Source: Hippophae tibetana
Lineage: Eukaryota; Streptophyta; Magnoliopsida; Rosales; Elaeagnaceae
Direction: 5' to 3'
Length of the DNA stretch: 64,000 nucleotides
Assembly: GCA_037013495.1 (NCBI GenBank)
Contig: CM072810.1
Span: 34,625,843-34,689,842, forward strand
Below are positions 25,633 through 36,900 of the stretch, piece by piece. Made by a program: the position numbers and the translations under genes. The notes beneath the pieces are model-generated. The model was not told where the DNA came from. It did not search any database and saw only the letters and a list, made by a program, of their open reading frames with translations. The stretch's first letter is position 1. Each line of letters begins with the position of its first letter.

Positions 25633-27149
25633 GATATAGTGCTCAAAATTTCAATTCAACTTCATAATTCTAGATTGATTTTAATGTTGAAATGCTTATA
25701 TGAGTGGTCTCCAAAATCACTCATGTTGTTTTTGAAGAAGTAAAATTTTAAATTCATCATAATAATCATTTTAGATCCCTAATTAGCTTTTTTTTAATAT
25801 CCCTAAAAAGGGTTTCTTATTTCTAAGAAATTTAGGAAATCACACTGCAAGTAGAGCCATTTTCTCTTCATTATGATTAGAGTCATATTTTCTTATAATT
25901 GGGTCAAAAACGTGTTCACTCTCACCACTATCCTTGATGTCTTGAGGAACAATTTCCTTCCCTCTTCGAAAGTAAACTGCTCTCAACTTAGGCAAAAGTG
26001 ATGCAGTTCGAATACTTGCCCAATAAATTCATTTAAGAGTATGTTCGGTGGGCATGTACATGGACTTAAGCAAGGTAACTTTCGCATTAAAATGACAAGG
26101 TAGTATAGGAATTCTTTTTTCAATCTAATTTTCTTTGCAAATAGGTCCACCCCATTTTTACAAGTAGTTGATAATGTTTGAAAAACATTGAAAGACTTTG
26201 TCCAAAGTTTCTTCCCCTTGCATGATATAGTGCTCAAAATTTCAATTCAACTTCATAATTCTAGATTTATTTTAATATTGAAATGCTTATATGAGTGGTC
26301 TCAAAAATCATTCATGTTGTTTTGAATAATTACAATTTTAAAGTAATTGTAATAATCATTGTAGAGCCCTAATTTCCTTTTTATAATAATCCTAAAAAAG
26401 GGATTTTTTTCTTCTAAGAAATTTAGGAAATCACACTGCAAGTAGAGCCGTTTTTTCTTCATTATGATTAGAGTCATCTTTTCTAACAATTGGGTCAAAA
26501 ACATGTTCACTCTCACCACTATCCTTGATGTCTTGAGGGCCAATTTCTTTCCCTCCTCGAAAGACGATTGCTCTCAACTGGGGCAAAAGTGATGCATTTC
26601 GAATACTTGCCCAACATATTCATTTAAGAGTATGTTCGGTTGGCTTGTAAATGGACTTAAGCAAGGTAACTTTGTCATTAAAATGATAAGGTAGTATAGG
26701 ACTGATTTTATCAATCTAATTTTCTCGGCAAATAGGTCCACCAAACTTTTCAAGGACTTGCTAATGTTTGAAAAACATTCAAAGACTTTGTCTAAAGTTT
26801 CATCCCCTTCCATGATATAGTGCTCAAAATTTCAATTCAACTTCATAATTCTAGATTGATTTTAATGTTGAAATGCTTATATGAGTGGTCTCCAAAATCA
26901 TTCATGTTGTTTTTGAAGAAGTAAAATTTTAAATTCATCATAATAATCATTTTAGATCCCTAATTAGCTTTTTTTTAATATCCCTAAAAAGGGTTTCTTA
27001 TTTCTAAGAAATTTAGGAAATCACACTGCAAGTAGAGCCATTTTCTCTTCATTATGATTAGAGTCATCTTTTCTTATAATTGGGTCAAAAACGTGTTCAC
27101 TCTCACCACTATCCTTGATGTCTTGAGGAACAATTTCCTTCCCTCTTCG

Positions 27150-29513
27150 AAAGTAAACTGCTCTCAACTTAGGCAAAAGTGATGCAGTTCGAATACTTGC
27201 CCAATAAATTCATTTAAGAGTATGTTCGGTGGGCATGTACATGGACTTAAGCAAGGTAACTTTCGCATTAAAATGACAAGGTAGTATAGGAATTCTTTTT
27301 TCAATCTAATTTTCTTTGCAAATAGGTCCACCCAATTTTTACAAGCAGTTGATAATGTTTGAAAAACATTGAAAGACTTTGTCCAAAGTTTCTTCCCCTT
27401 GCATGATATAGTGCTCAAAATTTCAATTCAACTTCATAATTCTAGATTTATTTTAATATTGAAATGCTTATATGAGTGGTCTCAAAAATCATTCATGTTG
27501 TTTTGAAGTATTACAATTTTAAAGTAATTGTAATAATCATTTTAGAGCCCTAATTTCCTTTTTATAATAATCCTAAAAAAAGGATTTTTTCTTTCTAAGA
27601 AATTTAGGAAATCACACTGCAAGTGGAGCCATTTTTTCTTCATTATGATTAGAGTCATCTTTTCTAACAATTGGGTCAAAAACATGTTCACTCTCACCAC
27701 TATCCTTGATATCTTGATGGCCAATTTCTTTCCCTCCTCGAAAGTCGATTGCTCTCAACATAGGCAAAAGTGATGCAGTTCGAATACTTGCCCAACAGAT
27801 TCATTTAGGAGTATGTTTGGTGGGCATGTACATGGACTTAAGCAAGGTAACTATGGCATTAAAATGATAAGGTAGTATAGGAATTATTTTCTCAATTTAA
27901 TTTTCTTTGGAAATAGGTCCACCCAAGTTTTACAAGGATTTGATAATGTTTGAAAAACATTGAAAGACTTTGTCCAAAGTTTCATACCCTTGCATGATAT
28001 AGAGCTCAAAATTTCAATTCAACTTTATAATTCTAGATTTATTTTAATATTGAAATGCTTATATGAGTGGTCTCAAAAATCAATCATGTTGTTTTGAAGA
28101 ATTACAATTTTAAATTAATTGTAATAATCTTTTTACAGCCATAATTTCCTTTTTATTATAATCCTAAAAAAGGGTTTTTTTCTTTCTAAGAAATTTATTA
28201 AATCACACTGCAAGTAGAGCCATTTTCTCTTCATTATGATTAGAGTCATCTTTTCTAACAATTGGGTCAAAAACATGTTCACTATCACCACTATCCTTGA
28301 TGTCTTGAGGGCCAATTTCTTTCCCTCCTCGAAAGTAAACTGCTCTCAACTTAGGCAAAAGTGATGCAGTTCGAATACTTGCCCAATAAATTCATTTAAG
28401 AGTATGTTCGGTGGGCATGTACATGGACTTAAGCAAGATAACTTTCGCATTAAAATGACAAGGTAGTATAGGAATTCTTTTTTCAATCTAATTTTCTTTG
28501 CAAATAGGTCCACCCAATTTTTACAAGTAGTTGATAATGTTTGAAAAACATTGAAAGACTTTGTCCAAAGTTTCTTCCCCTTGCATGATATAGTGCTCAA
28601 AATTGCAATTCAACTTCATAATTCTAGATTTATTTTAATATTGAAATGCTTATATGAGTGGTCTCAAAAATCATTCATGTTGTTTTGAAGTATTACAATT
28701 TTAAAGTAATTGTAATAATCATTTTAGAGCCCTAATTTCCTTTTTATAATAATCCTAAAAAAGGGATTTTTTCTTTCTAAGAAATTTAGGAAATCACACT
28801 GGAAGTGGAGCCATTTTTTCTTCATTATGATTAGAGTCATCTTTTCTAACAATTGGGTCAAAAACTTGTTCACTCTCACCACTATCCTTGATATCTTGAG
28901 GGCCAATTTCTTTCCCTCCTCGAAAGTCGATTGCTCTCAACATAGGCAAAAGTGATGCAGTTCGAATACTTGCCCAACAGATTCATTTAGGAGTATGTTT
29001 GGTGGGCATGTACATGGACTTAAGCAAGGTAACTATGGCATTAAAATGATAAGGTAGTATAGGAATTATTTTCTCAATCTAATTTTCTTTGGAAATAGGT
29101 CCACCCAAGTTTTACAAGGATTTGATAATGTTTGAAAAACATTGAAAGACTTTGTCCAAAGTTTCATACCCTTGCATGATATAGAGCTCAAAATTTCAAT
29201 TCAACTTTATAATTCTAGATTTATTTTAATATTGAAATGCTTATATGAGTGGTCTCAAAAATCAATCATGTTGTTTTGAAGAATTACCATTTTAAATTGA
29301 TTGTAATAATCTTTTTACAGCCATAATTTCCTTTTTATTATAATCCTAAAAAAGGGTTTTTTTCTTTCTAAGAAATTTAGTAAATCACACTGCAAGTAGA
29401 GCCATTTTCTCTTCATTATGATTAGAGTCATCTTTTCTAACAATTGGCTCAAAAACATGTTCACTCTCACCACTATCCTTGATGTCTTGAGGGCCAATTT
29501 CTTTCCCTCCTCG
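27150..29513. repeat. Dimeric higher-order repeat (1182 bp), two copies
   Basis: Copies are about 27150-28331 and 28332-29513; unit starts are 27414 A1, 28005 A1, 28596 A1, 29187 A3. Shared rare markers 1182 bp apart are ttttgaagtattacaattt (about 27500 and 28682), gctctcaacataggc (about 27752 and 28934), gtttcatacccttgc (about 27980 and 29162) and tttttacagccataatttcc (about 28131 and 29313). A few substitutions separate the copies, for example gatggccaat against gagggccaat. Confidence 0.87.
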
Positions 29514-30956
29514 AAAGTAGATTGCTCTCAACTGGGGCAAAAGTGATGCAGTTCGAATACTTGCCCAACAGATTCATTTAAGAGTATGTTCGGTGGGCTT
29601 GTAAATGGACTTAAGCAAGGTAACTTTGGCATTAAAATGATAAGGTAGTATAGGAATGATTTTATCAATCTAATTTTCTTGGAAAATAGGTCCACCAAAC
29701 TTTTCAAGGAGTTGCTAATGTTTGAAAAACATTCAAAGACTTTGTCTAAAGTTTCATCCCCTTCCATGATATAGTGCTCAAAATTTCCATTCAACTTCAT
29801 AATTCTAGATTGATTTTAATGTTGAAATGCTTATATGAGTGGTCTCCAAAATCATTCATGTTGTTTTTGAAGAAGTAAAATTTTAAATTCATTATAACAA
29901 TCATTTTAGATCCCTAATTAGCTTTTTTTAATATCCCTAAAAAAGGTTTCTTATTTCTAAGAAATTTAGGAAATCACACTGCAAGTAGAGCCATTTTCTC
30001 TTCATTATGATTAGAGTCATCTTTTCTAACACTTGGTCAAAAACATGTTCACTCTCACCATTATCCTTGATGTCTTGAGGGCCAATTTCTTTCCCTCCTC
30101 GAAAGTAGATTGCTCTCAACTGGGGCAAAAGTGATGCAGTTCGAATACTTGCCCAACAGATTCATTTAAGAGTATGTTCGGTGGGCTTGTAAATGGACTT
30201 AAGCAAGGTAACTTTGGCATTAACATGATAAGGTAGTATAGGAATGATTTTATCAATCTAATTTTCTTGGAAAATAGGTCCACCAAACTTTTCAAGGAGT
30301 TGCTAATGTTTGAAAAAAATTGAAAGACTTTGTCCAAAGTTTCTTCCCCTTGCATGATATAGTGCTCAAAATTTCAATTCAACTTCATAATTCTAGATTT
30401 ATTTTAATATTGAAATGCTTATATGAGTGGTCTCAAAAATCATTCATGTTGTTTTGAAGAATTACAATTTTAAATTAATTGTAATAATCATTTTAGAGCC
30501 CTAATTTCCTTTTTATAATAATCCTAAAAAAGGGATTTTTTCTTTCTAAGAAATTTAGGAAATCACACTACAAGTGGAGCGATTCTTTCTTCATTATGAT
30601 TAGAGTCATCTTTTCTAACAATTGGGTCAAAAACATGTTCACTCTCACCACTATCCTTGATATCTTGAGTGCCAATTTCGTTCCCTCCTCGAAAGTTGAT
30701 TGCTCTCAACATAGGCAAAAGTTATGCAGTTCGAATACTTGCCCAACAGATTCATTTAAGAGTTTGTTTGGTGGGCATGTACATGGACTTAAGCAAGGTA
30801 ACTATGGCATTAAAATGATAAGGTAGTATAGGAATTATTTTCTCAATCTAATTTTCTTTAGAAATAGGTCCACCCAAGTTTTACAAGTAGTTGATAATGT
30901 TTGAAAAACATTGAAAGACTTTGTCCAAAGTTTCATACCCTTGCATGATATAGAGC
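29514..30956. repeat. Transition block containing the shortest monomer (587 bp)
   Basis: Unit starts 29778 (B3, hybrid) and 30365 (A1). The unit at 29778 is 587 bp, the shortest complete one. Its right module begins as type 3 (ccaaacttttcaaggag) and ends as type 1 (tccaaagtttcttccccttg), so a switch lies near 30315-30330. It also carries ttggtcaaaaac with one G missing and accattatcc, a pair of markers seen again in the units at 40404, 45126 and 46897. Confidence 0.82.
29528..29800 (-). pseudogene. Gag remnant with extended N-terminal part (type 3)
   Basis: A 90-codon minus-strand frame opens at ATG 29800 with MKLNGNFEHYIMEGDETL. In most units the codon after MKLN is TGA; here the plus strand has ttccattcaac, which gives GGA. 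This adds the KLN..FEHY segment, which corresponds to the L..[QE][YF]E.F.M stretch of copia gag just before the main domain. After SNISNSLK the frame leaves the gag frame because of the module 3 deletion, so the rest is not gag. Similar extended frames start at 40426, 43966, 45148 and 46919. Confidence 0.6.
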
Positions 30957-31705
30957 TCAAAATTTCAATTCAACTTCATAATTCTAGATTTATTTTAATA
31001 TTCAAATGCTTATATGAGTGGTCTCAAAAATCATTCATGTTGTTTTAAAGAATTACAATTTTAAATTAATTGTAATAATCGTTTTAGAGCCCTAATTTCC
31101 TTTTTATAATAATCCTAAAAAAGGGTTTTTTTCTTTCTAAGAAATTTAGGAAATCACACTGCAAGTAGAGCCATTTTCTCTTCATTGTGATTAGAGTCAT
31201 CTTTTCTAACAATTGGTTCAAAAACATGTTCACTCTAACCACTATCCTTGTTGTCGTGAGGGCCAATTTCTTTCCCTCCTCGAAAGTAGATTGCTCTCAA
31301 CTTGGGGAAAATTGATGTAGTTCGAATACTTGCCCAACAGATTCATTTAAGAATATGTTTGGTGGGCATGTACATGGACTTAAGCAAGGTAACTTTGGCA
31401 TTAAAATGATGAGGTAGTATAGGAATTATTTTCTCAATCTTATTTTCTTTCGAAATAGGTCCACCCAAGTTTTACAAATAATTGATATTGTTTGAAAAAC
31501 ATTGAATGACTTTGTCCAAAGTTTCTTCCCCTTGCATGATATAGAGCTCAAAATTTCAATTCAACTTCATAATTCTAGATTTATTTTAATATTGAATCGC
31601 TTATATGAGTGGTCTCAAAAATCAATCATGTTGTTTTGAAGAATTACAATTTTTAATTAATTCTAATAATCGTTTTACAGCCGTAATTTCCTTTTTATAA
31701 TAATC

Positions 31706-32128
31706 CTAAAAAAGGGTTTTTTTCTTTCTAAGAAATTTAGTAAATCCCACTGCAAGTAGAGCCATTTTCTCTTCATTATGATTAGAGTCATCTTTTGTAA
31801 CAATTGGGTCAAAAACATGTTCACTCTCACCACTATCCTTGATGTCTTGAGGGCCAATTTCTTTCCCTCCTCGAAAGTAGATTGCTCTCAACTGGGGCAA
31901 AAGTGATGCAGTTCGAATACTTGCCCAACAGATTCATTTAAGAGTATGTTCGGTGGGCTTGTAAAACGGACTTAAGCAAGGTAACTTTGGCATTAAAATG
32001 ATAAGGTAGTATAGGAATGATTTTATCAATCTAATTTTCTTGGAAAATAGGTCCACCAAACTTTTCAAGGAGTTGCTAATGTTTGAAAAACATTCAAAGA
32101 CTTTGTCTAAAGTTTCATCCCCTTCCAT
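31706..32128 (-). pseudogene. Copia-type gag remnant with intact C-terminal segment, frameshifted middle
   Basis: The 64-codon minus-strand frame from 31900 to 31706 contains LRAIYFRGGKEI, then an acidic stretch (DIKDSGESEHVFD) and HNEEKMALLAVGFTKFLRKK. The last resembles the conserved E-[ED]-M-A-L-[LF]-A-[KR]-x-F-x-[RK]-[FL]-[LI] segment of copia gag before the CCHC knuckle. Here the TGA after MALLAV is absent because the plus strand has tcccactgc instead of tcacactgc. The N-terminal part (31934-32128) starts MEGDETLDKVFECFSN and is in a different frame because module 3 lacks a base. No zinc knuckle follows. An identical copy lies at 33478-33900. Confidence 0.7.
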
Positions 32129-33477
32129 GATATAGTGCTCAAAATTTCAATTCAACTTCATAATTCTAGATTGATTTTAATGTTGAAATGCTTATATGAG
32201 TGGTCTCCAAAATCATTCATGTTGTTTTTGAAGAAGTAAAATTTTAAATGCATCATAATAATCATTTTAGATCCCTAATTAGCTTTTTTTAATATCCCTA
32301 AAAAGGGTTTCTTATTTCTATGAAATTTAGGAAATCACACTGCAAGTAGAGCCATTTTCTCTTCATTATGATTAGAGTCATCTTTTCTAATAATTGGGTC
32401 AAAAACGTGTTCACTCTCACCACTATCTTTGATGTCTTGAGGAAAAATTTCCTTCCCTTTTTGAAAGTAAACTGCTCTCAACTTAGGCAAAAGTGATGCA
32501 GTTCGAATACTTGCCCAATAGATTCATTTAAGAGTATGTTCGGTGGGCATGTACATGGACTTAAGCAAGGTAACTTTGGCATTAAAATGACAAGGTAGTG
32601 TAGGAATTCTTTTTTCAATCTAATTTTCTTTGCAAATAGGTCCATCCAAGTTTTACAAGTAATTGATACTGTTTGAAAAACATTGAACGACTTTGTCCAA
32701 AGTTTCTTCCCCTTGCATGATATAGTGCTAAAAATTTCAATTCAACTTCATAATTCTAGATTTATTTTAATATTCAAATGCTTATATGAGTGGTCTCAAA
32801 AATCATTCATGTTGTTTTAAAGAATTACAATTTTAAATTAATTGTAATAATCGTTTTAGAGCCCTAATTTCCTTTTTATAATAATCCTAAAAAAGGGTTT
32901 TTTTCTTTCTAAGAAATTTAGGAAATCACACTGCAAGTAGAGCCATTTTCTCTTCATTGTGATTAGAGTCATCTTTTCTAACAATTGGTTCAAAAACATG
33001 TTCACTCTAACCACTATCCTTGTTGTCGTGAGGGCCAATTTCTTTCCCTCCTCGAAAGTAGATTGCTCTCAACTTGGGGAAAATTGATGTAGTTCGAATA
33101 CTTGCCCAACAGATTCATTTAAGAATATGTTTGGTGGGCATGTACATGGACTTAAGCAAGGTAACTTTGGCATTAAAATGATGAGGTAGTATAGGAATTA
33201 TTTTCTCAATCTTATTTTCTTTCGAAATAGGTCCACCCAAGTTTTACAAATAATTGATATTGTTTGAAAAACATTGAATGACTTTGTCCAAAGTTTCTTC
33301 CCCTTGCATGATATAGAGCTCAAAATTTCAATTCAACTTCATAATTCTAGATTTATTTTAATATTGAATCGCTTATATGAGTGGTCTCAAAAATCAATCA
33401 TGTTGTTTTGAAGAATTACAATTTTTAATTAATTCTAATAATCGTTTTACAGCCGTAATTTCCTTTTTATAATAATC

Positions 33478-33900
33478 CTAAAAAAGGGTTTTTTTCTTTC
33501 TAAGAAATTTAGTAAATCCCACTGCAAGTAGAGCCATTTTCTCTTCATTATGATTAGAGTCATCTTTTGTAACAATTGGGTCAAAAACATGTTCACTCTC
33601 ACCACTATCCTTGATGTCTTGAGGGCCAATTTCTTTCCCTCCTCGAAAGTAGATTGCTCTCAACTGGGGCAAAAGTGATGCAGTTCGAATACTTGCCCAA
33701 CAGATTCATTTAAGAGTATGTTCGGTGGGCTTGTAAAACGGACTTAAGCAAGGTAACTTTGGCATTAAAATGATAAGGTAGTATAGGAATGATTTTATCA
33801 ATCTAATTTTCTTGGAAAATAGGTCCACCAAACTTTTCAAGGAGTTGCTAATGTTTGAAAAACATTCAAAGACTTTGTCTAAAGTTTCATCCCCTTCCAT
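33478..33900 (-). pseudogene. Second copy of the gag remnant at 31706-32128
   Basis: This sequence matches the remnant 1772 bp to the left base for base as far as I can read, including the tcccactgc change that removes the stop after MALLAV and the cttttgtaac variant. It shows that gag-frame variants are spread passively by higher-order repeat duplication. It has the same frameshift in module 3 and the same absence of a zinc knuckle. Confidence 0.7.
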
Positions 33901-36900
33901 GATATAGTGCTCAAAATTTCAATTCAACTTCATAATTCTAGATTGATTTTAATGTTGAAATGCTTATATGAGTGGTCTCCAAAATCATTCATGTTGTTTT
34001 TGAAGAAGTAAAATTTTAAATGCATCATAATAATCATTTTAGATCCCTAATTAGCTTTTTTTAATATCCCTAAAAAGGGTTTCTTATTTCTATGAAATTT
34101 AGGAAATCACACTGCAAGTAGAGCCATTTTCTCTTCATTATGATTAGAGTCATCTTTTCTAATAATTGGGTCAAAAACGTGTTCACTCTCACCACTATCT
34201 TTGATGTCTTGAGGAAAAATTTCCTTCCCTTTTTGAAAGTAAACTGCTCTCAACTTAGGCAAAAGTGATGCAGTTCGAATACTTGCCCAATAGATTCATT
34301 TAAGAGTATGTTCGGTGGGCATGTACATGGACTTAAGCAAGGTAACTTTGGCATTAAAATGACAAGGTAGTGTAGGAATTCTTTTTTCAATCTAATTTTC
34401 TTTGCAAATAGGTCCATCCAAGTTTTACAAGTAATTGATACTGTTTGAAAAACATTGAACGACTTTGTCCAAAGTTTCTTCCCCTTGCATGATATAGTGC
34501 TAAAAATTTCAATTCAACTTCATAATTCTAGATTTATTTTAATATTGAAATGCTTATATGAGTGGTCTCAAAAATCATTCATGTTGTTTTGAAGAATTAC
34601 AATTTTAAATTAATTGTAATAATCATTTTAGAGCCCTAATTTCCTTTTTATAATAATCCTAAAAAAGGGATTTTTTCTTTCTAAGAAATTTAGGAAATCA
34701 CACTGCAAGTGGAGCGATTCTTTCTTCATTATGATTAGAGTCATCTTTTCTAACAATTGGGTCAAAAACATGTTCACTCTCACCACTATCCTTGATATCT
34801 TGAGTGCCAATTTCGTTCCCTCCTCGAAAGTCGATTGCTCTCAACATAGGCAAAAGTTATGCAGTTCGAATACTTGCCCAACAGATTCATTTAAGAGTAT
34901 GTTCGGTGGGCATGTACATGGACTTAAGCAAGGTAACTATGGCATTAAAATGATAAGGTGGTATAGGAATTATTTTCTCAATCTAATTTTCTTTAGAAAT
35001 AGGTCCACCCAAGTTTTACAAGTAGTTGATAATGTTTGAAAAACATTGAAAGACTTTGTCCAAAGTTTCATACCCTTGCATGATATAGAGCTCAAAATTT
35101 CAATTCAACTTCATAATTCTAGATTTATTTTAATATTCAAATGCTTATATGAGTGGTCTCAAAAATCATTCATGTTGTTTTGAAGAATTACAATTTTAAA
35201 TTAATTGTAATAATCGTTTTAGAGCCCTAATTTCCTTTTTATAATAATCCTAAAAAAAGGGTTTTTTTCTTTCTAAGAAATTTAGGAAACACACTGCAAG
35301 TAGAGCCATTTTCTCTTCATTGTGATTAGAGTCATCTTTTCTAACAATTGGTTCAAAAACATGTTCACTCTAACCACTATCCTTGTTGTCTTGAGGGCCA
35401 ATTTCTTTCCCTCCTCGAAAGTAGATTGCTCTCAACTTGGGGAAAATTTATGTAGTTCGAATACTTGACCAACAGATTCATTTAAGAATATGTTTGGTGG
35501 GCATGTACATGGACTTAAGCAAGGTAACTTTGGCATTAAAATGATGAGGTAGTATAGGAATTATTTTCTCAATCTAATTTTCTTTGGAAATAGGTCCACC
35601 CAAGTTTTACAAGTAGTTGATATTGTTTGAAAAACATTGAACGACTTTGTCCAAAGTTTCTTCCGCTTGCATGATATAGAGCTCAAAATTTCAATTCAAC
35701 TTCATAATTCTAGATTTATTTTAATATTGAATCGCTTATATGAGTGGTCTCAAAAATCAATCACGTTGTTTTGAAGAATTACAATTTTTAATTAATTCTA
35801 ATAATCGTTTTACAGCCGTAATTTCCTTTTTATAATAATCCTAAAAAAGGGTTTTTTTCTTTCTAAGAAATTTAGTAAATCACACTGCAAGTAGAGCCAT
35901 TTTCTCTTCATTATGATTAGAGTCATCTGTTCTAACAATTGGGTCAAAAACATGTTCACTCTCACCACTATCCTTGATGTCTTGAGGGCCAATTTCTTTC
36001 CCTCCTCGAAAGTAGATTGCTCTCAACTGGGGCAAAAGTGATGCAGTCCGAATACTTGCCCAACAGATTCATTTAAGAGTATGTTCGGATGGCTTGTAAA
36101 ACGGACTTAAGCAAGGTAACTTTGGCATTAAAATGATAAGGTAGTATAGGAATGATTTTATCAATCTAATTTTCTTGGAAAATAGGTCCACCAAACTTTT
36201 CAAGGAGTTGCTAATGTTTGAAAAACATTCAAAGACTTTGTCTAAAGTTTCATCCCCTTCCATGATATAGTGCTCAAAATTTCAATTCAACTTCATAATT
36301 CTAGATTGATTTTAATGTTGAAATGCTTATATGAGTGGTCTCCAAAATCATTCATGTTGTTTTTGAAGAAGTAAAATTTTAAATGCATCGTAATAATCAT
36401 TTTAGATCCCTAATTAGCTTTTTTTAATATCCCTAAAAAGGGTTTCTTATTTCTAAGAAATTTAGGAAATCACACTGCAAGTAGAGCCATTTTCTCTTCA
36501 TTATGATTAGAGTCATCTTTTCTAATAATTGGGTCAAAAACGTGTTCACTCTCACCACTATCTTTGATGTCTTGAGGAACAATTTCCTTCCCTTTTCGAA
36601 AGTAAACTTCTCTCACCTTAGGCAAAAGTGATGCAGTTCGAATACTTGCCCAATAGATTCATTTAAGAGTATGTTCGGTGGGCATGTACATGGACTTAAG
36701 CAAGGTAACTTTGGCATTATAATGATAAGGTAGTATAGGAATGATTTTATCAATCTAATTTTCTTGGAAAATAGGTCCACCAAACTTTTCAAGGAGTTGC
36801 TAATGTTTGAAAAACATTCAAAGACTTTGTCTAAAGTTTCATCCCCTTCCATGATATAGTGCTCAAAATTTCAATTCAACTTCATAATTCTAGATTGATT

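Larger units (their letters stand above)
21856..27149. repeat. Three-unit repeat with in-array expansion and contraction (3-5-2)
   Basis: Unit starts: 22105 B3, 22694 B1, 23285 A3, 23875 B3, 24464 B3, 25053 B3, 25642 B1, 26233 A3, 26823 B1. The right modules fall into three subtypes. V has ttctcggcaaatagg and ggttggcttgtaaatgg (21856, 23626, 26574). W has ggcattataatgataagg (22445, 24215, 24804, 25393). X is module 1 with actttcgcattaaaatg (23035, 25983, 27164). Their order is V-W-X, then V-W-W-W-X, then V-X. Thus a 1.77-kb trimer is followed by a five-unit version with W tripled and a two-unit version with W lost. The 23035-24200 and 25983-27150 segments match at 2948 bp for the X-V parts. 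Confidence 0.88.
30957..34531. repeat. Trimeric higher-order repeat (1772 bp), two visually identical copies
   Basis: Copies are about 30957-32728 and 32729-34500, with the match running on to about 34531. Unit starts: 31547 A3, 32138 B1, 32728 A1, 33319 A3, 33910 B1, 34500 A1. Reading the two side by side I saw no difference over about 1.8 kb. Shared rare variants include ttgttgtcgtgagg, cttattttctttcgaaatag, tacaaataattgatattg, aaatcccactgc, cttttgtaacaattggg and tgaggaaaaatttcc. Either the duplication is very recent or an assembly has duplicated it. Confidence 0.9.
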
